This document shows, one piece after another, positions 1-5,086 of a DNA stretch of 8,341 bases (positions are counted from its first letter, which is position 1; each line of letters starts with the position of its first letter). A model generated the notes under the pieces. The model made no database searches, was not told the DNA's origin, and saw only the letters and a list, made by a program, of their open reading frames with translations. The stretch is from Bacteroidota bacterium (GTDB lineage Bacteria > Bacteroidota > Bacteroidia > Bacteroidales > B18-G4): positions 1 through 8,341 of the forward strand of contig QMPN01000129.1 in assembly GCA_003648575.1 (NCBI GenBank). The letters run 5' to 3'. The position numbers and the translations under genes are program-made.

Positions 1-521
1 TAATCTTCCCAGGTATCTCTTTTAAGGTCCGGGTTGCGCAACAATGCCGATGGATGGTAAACCGGGATGAATAAGTTGTTGTCCTTTTCGATCCATTGTC
101 CACGCACTTTGGTAATCCTCAGCTCATCGCCGATCATATACCTGAGTGCTACAGCACCCATAAGGATGATGATCTTCGGCTTGATGAGTTCGATCTGACT
201 GTGCAAATACGGCAGGCATGCGGCCGCTTCCGCAGCTGATGGATTCCTGTTTCCGGGAGGCCTGCATTTAACAATATTACCGATATAAACATGTTGATGC
301 CTGTTAAAGCCACAGGCAGCCAGTATCTTATCCAGTAATATCCCGGATTTTCCTACAAAGGGCCTGCCCTGCTCGTTTTCATCATAGCCAGGTCCTTCCC
401 CTATCATAAAAATATTCGCATCAGGGCTGCCATCACCGAACACCAGCTTATTCCTGCTTTGTACAAGCGGACATTTAGTGCAGGCCAGGGCTTCATCACG
501 CAATCTGATCAATTCGTGCAT
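1..521 (-). CDS. Family 4 uracil-DNA glycosylase, 3' end cut by window edge
   Basis: This gene removes uracil from DNA as the first step of base excision repair in the cytoplasm. I translated it by hand from the ATG at 521; 173 residues are visible and the C-terminus lies beyond position 1. Family hallmarks are clear: C14-x2-C17 near the N-terminus, then C86 in NIVKCRPPGNR and C102 sixteen residues later, which together give the four-cysteine 4Fe-4S pattern of family 4 enzymes. The active-site loop GEGPGYDENEQGRPFVG covers residues 41-57, and the HPSALLR motif starts at H156. Members are usually about 190-230 residues, so only a short tail is missing. An in-frame stop lies 24 bases upstream of the ATG; a TTG two codons upstream is a possible alternative start. 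No clear Bacteroidota promoter is visible. Family 5 is less likely given the loop and the close match to family 4 spacing. Confidence 0.93.
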   Translation of the reverse strand, partial: MHELIRLRDEALACTKCPLVQSRNKLVFGDGSPDANIFMIGEGPGYDENEQGRPFVGKSGILLDKILAACGFNRHQHVYIGNIVKCRPPGNRNPSAAEAAACLPYLHSQIELIKPKIIILMGAVALRYMIGDELRITKVRGQWIEKDNNLFIPVYHPSALLRNPDLKRDTWED

Positions 522-565
522 TGTCAAGACATATAGTATGTGCTAAGATATGAAAAATATAAACA

Positions 566-627
566 CCCATCACCTAAAGCCTACTGCCCAAAGCCTGTCC
601 CGAAGTCGAGGGGCCCACTGCCTAAAA
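566..627. repeat. Intergenic heptamer array, CCYANNG type
   Basis: Five back-to-back heptamers run from 566 to 600: CCCATCA, CCTAAAG, CCTACTG, CCCAAAG, CCTGTCC. After a 13-base interruption (601-613) the phase resumes with CCCACTG (614-620) and CCTAAAA (621-627). Every unit begins CCC or CCT. The array lies between the start of the uracil-DNA glycosylase gene and the terminator of the next gene. It has no reading frame with a recognisable product. The period is seen directly; any function is unknown. Confidence 0.6.
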
Positions 628-656
628 TAAAAAAAAGCCCCGCTCATCGCGGGGCT
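622..656 (-). terminator. Rho-independent terminator, minus strand
   Basis: A perfect 8-bp GC-rich stem (AGCCCCGC at 636-643 with GCGGGGCT at 649-656) closes a 5-base loop. On the plus strand it is preceded by an almost pure A run (624-636), which becomes a U tract after the hairpin in minus-strand RNA. The plus-strand downstream side is not T-rich, so it works in one direction only. It sits about 50 bases past the stop of the Cys/His-rich gene and should end that transcript before the uracil-DNA glycosylase gene. Confidence 0.88.
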
Positions 657-672
657 CATGTAAATATTGTTC

Positions 673-700
673 TGGCACCCGGTATCCGGCACCCGGCACC
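673..700. repeat. Four-unit heptamer array, YGRYAYY type, next to stop codon
   Basis: Four contiguous 7-base units fill exactly 28 bases: TGGCACC (673-679), CGGTATC (680-686), CGGCACC (687-693) and CGGCACC (694-700). The array ends four bases from the TAA stop of the Cys/His-rich gene (705-707) and lies before that gene's terminator, so it is transcribed as 3' UTR. It matches the array at 7171-7198 in unit length, unit number and purine/pyrimidine pattern. Confidence 0.72.
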
Positions 701-704
701 TAAT

Positions 705-1331
705 TTATTTCGCTTCCATAAGGAGGAAATGAACTTTAAAGGTATTCATGCATTCTGATTTGCATTTTTCTTCAGCATGCTTGCATTCATCTTCAGCATG
801 CTCGCTTTTTTCAGCTACTTCGGCAGTTTTCTTTTCGCCTTTGCACTTTTCAGTGGCTTCCTTGCATTTTGCAGCTTCGGGGCAGGCATGTTCTTTTACA
901 ACTTCGCCTTCATCAGCATGCTCTTTCTCATGCATTTTGGCAAACACACCTTCAAAGAATTCTTTGTGGTTGTCGGCAATGGTTACCAGAGCTATAATGT
1001 CGTCTTTATGTTGCTCCATGTACTTTTCCATCCCCTCCGGGCACAGGTTCTCATGATCTTCGTCACCGAAATTTTCACGAATGGCAGCGATCGTTGCTTT
1101 TTCTTCGTCGGAAAGTGTAGTTTCAAACTCGGTCCTTATCGGTTCCAGGGTTTCCTTACACATTGCATGCTTTTCAGCTTTGTCGTGATCTTTCTTGACG
1201 CAACATTCTTTCTTGTCATCATTATCATGGCTTAGTATACATCCGCCGTCACCCACAATAGCATGGACAACAAAGAGTGCAATAATCACAGTAATGAGAG
1301 AAGTAATAATTGAAGTTAATACAGTTTTCAT
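705..1331 (-). CDS. Cys/His-rich membrane-anchored protein, Spy/CpxP-like core
   Basis: A 208-residue protein with one hydrophobic segment at residues 5-26, acting as an uncleaved anchor or signal peptide, and the rest probably periplasmic. It holds 11 cysteines (31, 43, 44, 58, 97, 150, 156, 163, 183, 190, 194) and 13 histidines. Residues 60-90 (LEPIRTEFETTLSDEEKATI) resemble the helical repeat of periplasmic Spy/CpxP-type heavy-metal sensors and chaperones, though the LTxxQ motif itself is not intact. The tail from about 148 is low-complexity, charged and Cys-rich, with repeating HAEDECK/HAEEKCK units. Binding of metal ions or a role in envelope stress is inferred from composition. The ATG at 1331 has a well-placed promoter upstream, and the terminator at 622-656 closes a monocistronic unit. 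Plus-strand open frames across this gene are antisense artefacts of its biased codons. Confidence 0.85.
   Translation of the reverse strand: MKTVLTSIITSLITVIIALFVVHAIVGDGGCILSHDNDDKKECCVKKDHDKAEKHAMCKETLEPIRTEFETTLSDEEKATIAAIRENFGDEDHENLCPEGMEKYMEQHKDDIIALVTIADNHKEFFEGVFAKMHEKEHADEGEVVKEHACPEAAKCKEATEKCKGEKKTAEVAEKSEHAEDECKHAEEKCKSECMNTFKVHFLLMEAK
770..801. repeat. Direct repeat inside the Cys/His-rich gene
   Basis: The 11-base string CTTCAGCATGC occurs at 770-780 and again at 791-801, 21 bases (seven codons) apart. It encodes two successive HAE-x-x-C-K peptide units on the minus strand. In-frame duplication is the simplest explanation, and such a tract could gain or lose units by slippage without breaking the frame. 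Confidence 0.65.
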
Positions 1332-1357
1332 AGTTTAAGTTTGTTTTGGAATTTGGT

Positions 1358-1390
1358 CAAAGATAATGTAAGTATTGAAATATGTACAAA
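1358..1390 (-). promoter_or_regulatory. Bacteroidota-type promoter for the Cys/His-rich gene
   Basis: Read on the minus strand, TTTG (1387-1390) is followed after exactly 21 bases by TATCTTTG (1358-1365). This matches the Bacteroides primary sigma consensus of a -33 TTTG and a -7 TAnnTTTG. Transcription would begin near 1352, giving a leader of about 20 bases before the ATG at 1331. The site lies in the 77-base gap after the next gene's stop (1409), so the Cys/His-rich gene can be expressed independently. Confidence 0.7.
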
Positions 1391-1408
1391 CAAAAATATT
1401 CTGACCAA

Positions 1409-1981
1409 TTAACGGAGGTCCAGAAGATCGACCATCCAGTCGTGGTCGAGTGTAAAATCAGGATCGACATGGGGGTTTACAATATAACCCCACTCCTGCT
1501 CCTCTCCTGCCGGACAGTCCCAGTATTTATCCTCAAAATAGAATTTATACTTTCCGTCTTCGCGCAGTATCCTGCAAGTGTATTCGCCATTGGCATCGAT
1601 TGTATCAAGGATAATTTGCTGTGAATCATTTTCTTGTGGCCCTACCCCATCCACAATACAGCAGGCGCCAACTACCAGTAAGGAATCATTTACGCATTGA
1701 TAAGCCAGGTGGGCAGATGAGTTTTTACGATATTCGCCGTTTGATATCCCCCGTATCTTGTTCCAGACGGGCGTTTCGAGATGATTGTAGTACCATGTGG
1801 GGTTTGTCCTAAAGCTAAATTCAATACGGTCAAGATCGGATAAAGGTTCACTGATAGTCATACTGGAATTGGTGCCGGCTTCGATCACGTAGCGGTTCCA
1901 TTTCTTATATGCTTTGATAGTCAGGGACAAGAGAATGATCATCCCGGAGGTAAGGACGGCTAATATGATCCTCTTTTTCAT
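1409..1981 (-). CDS. Hypothetical membrane-anchored protein, 190 residues
   Basis: I do not recognise this protein. It starts MKKR followed by a hydrophobic stretch (residues 5-23) and then KAYKKW, which looks like an N-terminal signal anchor with the remaining ~165 residues outside the inner membrane. The soluble part is rich in aromatic and acidic residues and contains five cysteines (96, 107, 108, 136, 156). Features include QIILDTIDANGEYTCRI and DGKYKFYFEDKYWDCP, a beta-rich look typical of small periplasmic domains. No lipobox, T9SS tail or catalytic motif is visible. The ATG at 1981 is preferred because the hydrophobic anchor begins directly after it. No clear TAnnTTTG promoter was found upstream. 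The stop is followed by the promoter of the next gene, with no terminator hairpin that I could see. Confidence 0.8.
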   Translation of the reverse strand: MKKRIILAVLTSGMIILLSLTIKAYKKWNRYVIEAGTNSSMTISEPLSDLDRIEFSFRTNPTWYYNHLETPVWNKIRGISNGEYRKNSSAHLAYQCVNDSLLVVGACCIVDGVGPQENDSQQIILDTIDANGEYTCRILREDGKYKFYFEDKYWDCPAGEEQEWGYIVNPHVDPDFTLDHDWMVDLLDLR

Positions 1982-2048
1982 TTATATGAACCTTTTTAAG
2001 AGTGAGACTTTATTTTCTCATTTTGCTTGCTTTAAAATAAAGTATTGC

Positions 2049-2064
2049 ATTGTTGAAATACAAT
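2049..2064. promoter_or_regulatory. Small dyad in the divergent spacer
   Basis: The 234-base spacer between the two divergent genes holds ATTGT (2049-2053), six bases, then ACAAT (2060-2064). An overlapping longer pair, GTATTG at 2042-2047 and CAATAC at 2061-2066, also exists. The spacing is like that of an operator for a dimeric regulator, but arms this short in AT-rich DNA arise by chance. Apart from this and the -7-like box near 2172, I see nothing else in the spacer. Confidence 0.2.
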
Positions 2065-2171
2065 ACCCGGATATCTGTTTGCGCTTAAATATGGTGCTTT
2101 TACGTAGATAAATCAAAAATGGTACGTATTGTCCATACAAACTCATGGATACATTATTCCACAGGATTTCT

Positions 2172-2179
2172 TAAATTTG
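2172..2179 (+). promoter_or_regulatory. Possible -7 box upstream of the M28 peptidase
   Basis: TAAATTTG matches the Bacteroidota -7 consensus TAnnTTTG exactly and would give a leader of roughly 30 bases before the ATG at 2216. No TTTG is found at the expected 19-21 base spacing upstream, so only half of the promoter is supported. Confidence 0.35.
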
Positions 2180-2215
2180 ATTTTCACTTTCAATTTATAA
2201 TAAAGACCTTCCGTT

Positions 2216-3877
2216 ATGAAAAAGAAACTGCCCGCTCTATTTGCACTTTTCCTGAGTATGCTCACCATCTATGCTCAAAACGACAGCCTTGCGTACGAAA
2301 AGGGGCTGGAAGCCATCACGCATGAAGCCGTAAAAGGACAACTTGATTTCCTGGCTTCAGATTGGACGGAAGGCCGGGGTACCGGCATGCGTGGGGAGTT
2401 TATTGCAGGTGATTATATTGCCAGCATATTCGGTGTTTACGGCCTTAAGCCTGCAGGAGACATGGAATGGTTCTACCCTCCCTGGGAAGAACGCCAGCAA
2501 GGTGCGAAGCCTTATCAGTATGGCACCTACTTTCAAAATATCACCATGCTCAAATACAAAGCCGGGGAAGAGCAGGTATTTCATCTGATGTCGGGTGGCA
2601 AAAAGTTTACCTTTGACTACCATACCGACTTCTCGCTCAGTCCGGGAAGCATTGCACAGGAACTTGAATCAGAACTGGTATTTGTAGGATATGGCTATGT
2701 GAATGAAGACGAAAAATATGATGACTTTAAGGGAGTTGATGTGGAAGGAAAGGTGATCGTCCGCCTGGGCGGATATCCCGGTCATAATGATACCAGCAGC
2801 GATGCCTATAAGAAATTCCATCCCGAAGGGAGATATGCAGAGTACTACCTTGGTAGGGAAAAGAATGAGATAGCGGGAGATAAAGGTGTTTCCGGGATCA
2901 TCGATATATACCCCGGAAGTGACAGATCATCATCATGGGTGTCGAACGTTCCCTTCAGGTATGACTCCGATCATTATGAAGGAACAGAAAAGCAACGTAC
3001 CATACATGAATATTCATACAGTATTCCGGGGGATTCTATCAGCACACGACCCTTGAGGATCAGTCTTAGCAAGGGGGCCGGTTTTGAGGTCTTCCGCGGC
3101 AGCAATATCAATATAGAAGCCTGGGAACTGGATGTGCAGGAAAGAATGAAACCTGATTCACGTATCATTAAGAATAAATCTGTTTATGTGAAGACCAGTG
3201 TTGATTCTGAGCTAGTCAGGTGTCGCAATGTGGTCGGGATCATCGAGGGTAAGGATACCACTGAAGCTATCATAATAGGCGCTCACTATGACCACCTGGG
3301 AATGTTTGATGGTTACATCTGGAACGGAGCGGATGATAATGCATCAGGAACAGTTGGTGTGATGACCCTTGCCAGGGCCTGTTTGGCCACAGGAGAGAAA
3401 CCTGAACGCAGCATCATCTTTGCCGCATGGACAGGAGAAGAACGCGGATTGCTGGGCTCCAGGTATTTTGTGGAACACCCATACCTGCCCATCGAGGATA
3501 TAAAGTTTTGTCTGAACTACGATATGATCTCCAGGGATTCGGAAGATGACAGCCTGGGCATTCAATGCAGGATGACCTATACCGCCGGACACGATTTCCT
3601 TGAGGAGATCAGCTTTCATTTCCTGGATCAATACAAGATCGATCTGGATATTACGATGAGGCCAAGCATGAACAAAGGTGGTGGCAGCGACCATTCACCT
3701 TTTGCCAGGAAAGATATACCTTTCTTTTACTATATGGCCGGATGGCATGATGAATACCATACACCTAAGGATGAGATCAAACTCGTGAACTACCAGAAGA
3801 TGGCTGATATTATCAGGATCGGTTTTCTGAACATCTGGACCATGTCCAATATGGAATCGCTTGATATTGAAGAATAG
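2216..3877 (+). CDS. Secreted M28 family zinc aminopeptidase with PA-like insert
   Basis: A 553-residue exported metallopeptidase that should remove N-terminal residues from peptides using two zinc ions. A signal peptide covers residues 1-20 (MKKK, hydrophobic core, cleavage likely after IYA). Residues about 150-235 (ELVFVGYGYVNEDEKYDDF, then VEGKVIVRLGG) look like a protease-associated domain inserted before the catalytic domain. The M28 ligand set is complete by motif: H357 in GAHYDH, D373 in GADDNASG, E408/E409 in TGEERGLLGS (general base and ligand), D436 in NYDMI, and H515 in EYHTP. SDHSPF at 491-496 is also typical. No T9SS tail follows, so the likely location is the periplasm or the medium by another route. 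The ATG at 2216 fits the signal peptide; no Shine-Dalgarno is evident. It is the only plus-strand gene here and converges on the next one. Confidence 0.95.
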   Translation: MKKKLPALFALFLSMLTIYAQNDSLAYEKGLEAITHEAVKGQLDFLASDWTEGRGTGMRGEFIAGDYIASIFGVYGLKPAGDMEWFYPPWEERQQGAKPYQYGTYFQNITMLKYKAGEEQVFHLMSGGKKFTFDYHTDFSLSPGSIAQELESELVFVGYGYVNEDEKYDDFKGVDVEGKVIVRLGGYPGHNDTSSDAYKKFHPEGRYAEYYLGREKNEIAGDKGVSGIIDIYPGSDRSSSWVSNVPFRYDSDHYEGTEKQRTIHEYSYSIPGDSISTRPLRISLSKGAGFEVFRGSNINIEAWELDVQERMKPDSRIIKNKSVYVKTSVDSELVRCRNVVGIIEGKDTTEAIIIGAHYDHLGMFDGYIWNGADDNASGTVGVMTLARACLATGEKPERSIIFAAWTGEERGLLGSRYFVEHPYLPIEDIKFCLNYDMISRDSEDDSLGIQCRMTYTAGHDFLEEISFHFLDQYKIDLDITMRPSMNKGGGSDHSPFARKDIPFFYYMAGWHDEYHTPKDEIKLVNYQKMADIIRIGFLNIWTMSNMESLDIEE

Positions 3878-3883
3878 ATAATT

Positions 3884-3923
3884 AAGTTTGGAGTGCCTGA
3901 AGTGAGCTAAAGTTTGGAGTTAA
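3884..3923 (+). repeat. AGTG nonamer-type array after the M28 stop
   Basis: Seven bases after the peptidase stop, the plus strand reads as consecutive AGT-initiated units: AGTTTGG (3885-3891), AGTGCCTGA (3892-3900), AGTGAGCTAA (3901-3910), AGTTTGG (3911-3917), AGTTAA (3918-3923). AAGTTTGGAGT occurs twice (3884-3894 and 3910-3920). The units AGTGAGCTAA, AGTTTGG and AGTGCCTGR recur at 4999-5086, so this is a dispersed family rather than a local accident. Confidence 0.7.
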
Positions 3924-3939
3924 TCCAGTATCCAGTATC
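3919..3939. repeat. Heptamer pair overlapping the Omp28-like stop codon
   Basis: CAGTATC is repeated perfectly at 3926-3932 and 3933-3939, with a degenerate unit (GTTAATC) before it. The last base of the second unit is also the first base of the TAG stop codon of the Omp28-like gene (3939-3941 on the minus strand). The unit is one transition away from CGGTATC of the array at 673-700. Confidence 0.55.
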
Positions 3940-4922
3940 TATCTTTTTACAATCCTCGTAATATGCTGCTTCTGCTCAGAGTCAGTGAGAACAGCCATAT
4001 AAATGCCTTCCGGCAGGTCGCTGATATTCATCGCACGGGGATCAGTAAAGGTTTTAACTTTATTTCCGCTAATGGCATAGAAATCAGCTTGCACAAAATT
4101 TTTGCGGACTGCATTTGACAGATAAACTACATCTGTAGCCGGATTGGGATACAGGGCACCATCAAGGGAGAGGATCTCCTTATCCCTGATGAAACTCGGG
4201 TTGGCATTCAGTTTTTCCGATTCACGGGCCTGGAGGATCATTTTGTTATCAGCATCCTGTACCATAGCAGTTACGATCAGTTCATCTTCATCCCATTCAC
4301 TATTTATAGTATAAGAAGTGTTGAATACCACTGAGTCTCCAACAAGGATATCAATGACCTGGTTAAGTAACACCTTCCTGAATACTTCGTAGTGGGGGTT
4401 TTCGCCATTAGGAGCTGCATAATCGACCTCTTTTTCAGCGATAATAGCATAGATTTTTTGTGATTGACTTGATGTGGTACTGAGTTTTTTAACGGTAATG
4501 CTAACATGTACCATATCATTCTCAAGTTTATCCTGATCGATATGTATATCAAAATCAGATGTTTGACCAAGCTGGGCTTCGAGCTGATCTGCATTCAGGA
4601 TAGGGATCTGGAATCCGACCACTTCACCCTGCAGAACCACCCTGGGAGTTGCTCCATATATTCCATAAAAGTTTGTGCGCCCATCGTTCTCTGAAGGATT
4701 GTGCAGATAAAAAGCACAGTTTGAATACGGAGAGCTGGGATGATATGAAATATGCAATACCTGGGGATAGCTATCCAGCAATGAAAATAAGGCAGGATTT
4801 GCGGTGGCGCATGAGCTGCAGCGAGTGTTCGTAAAATGTTCAACAACAAGAGTTCTTTCTACCTGGGCATAACTGCCGAAACCGGAAAGTAAGATGACTA
4901 TAAGTGTGAAAATATTCTTCAT
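3939..4922 (-). CDS. Omp28-like thioredoxin-fold protein with T9SS sorting domain
   Basis: A 327-residue secreted protein. Residues 1-19 form a signal peptide (cleavage likely after SYA). The next ~100 residues resemble the Omp28-related outer-membrane protein family with a thioredoxin-like fold: VVEHFTNTRCSSC at 26-38 gives a redox-type C35-S-S-C38 pair, and ATPRVVLQG at 91-99 supplies the cis-proline loop. Residues about 120-245 are a beta-rich middle region. Residues 255-327 are a T9SS type A C-terminal domain, with LYPNPATDVVYLS at the start, then DLPEGIYMAVLTDSEQKQH and a basic end, RIVKR. The protein should therefore be carried across the outer membrane by PorU-type machinery and anchored or released. 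Whether the CxxC acts as an oxidoreductase is inference. The gene converges with the M28 gene, 61 bases apart, with no classical terminator between them. Confidence 0.93.
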   Translation of the reverse strand: MKNIFTLIVILLSGFGSYAQVERTLVVEHFTNTRCSSCATANPALFSLLDSYPQVLHISYHPSSPYSNCAFYLHNPSENDGRTNFYGIYGATPRVVLQGEVVGFQIPILNADQLEAQLGQTSDFDIHIDQDKLENDMVHVSITVKKLSTTSSQSQKIYAIIAEKEVDYAAPNGENPHYEVFRKVLLNQVIDILVGDSVVFNTSYTINSEWDEDELIVTAMVQDADNKMILQARESEKLNANPSFIRDKEILSLDGALYPNPATDVVYLSNAVRKNFVQADFYAISGNKVKTFTDPRAMNISDLPEGIYMAVLTDSEQKQHITRIVKR

Positions 4923-4998
4923 GATTATAAATTTCAGGTTATGAATTATAGAATAATTGACACTTAGTCGGGGGAATTGTTCAGACCTTACAAAAAAA

Positions 4999-5086
4999 GC
5001 TTGAAGTGTCTAAAGTTTGGAATGAGCTAGAGTTGGTATTCTTAACTCCAGGCACTCTAGGCACTTTAGCTCACTTTAGTCACTTC
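4999..5086. repeat. AGTG nonamer array forming a large imperfect inverted repeat
   Basis: The minus strand reads AGTGACTAA (5076-5084), AGTGAGCTAA (5066-5075), AGTGCCTAG (5057-5065), AGTGCCTGG (5048-5056) and AGTTAAG (5041-5047), tiled without gaps. The plus strand carries the same family at 5005-5034 (AGTGTCTAA, AGTTTGGA, ATGAGCTAG, AGTT). The outer arms, 5003-5016 and 5073-5086, pair at 13 of 14 positions, and an inner pair, 5027-5034 with 5044-5051, matches at 7 of 8. The right end touches the TAG stop of the glycosidase-like gene (5086-5088). It could act as an mRNA 3' structure for that gene, but lacks a T tract. Confidence 0.75.

Noticed and set aside
566..700. CRISPR array from the repeated short strings
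   Set aside because: Units are 7 bases, contiguous and degenerate, with no spacers of constant length and no cas genes.
777..1235. Plus-strand open frame of 152 codons, hydrophobic and Phe-rich
   Set aside because: It is antisense to the Cys/His-rich gene; the Lys/Glu-rich codons of that gene read as Phe/Ser/Leu in reverse. The minus-strand gene has a promoter, terminator and signal anchor.
4923..4998. Promoter for the Omp28-like gene
   Set aside because: No TAnnTTTG box with a spaced TTTG could be found; AT-rich stretches alone are not enough.
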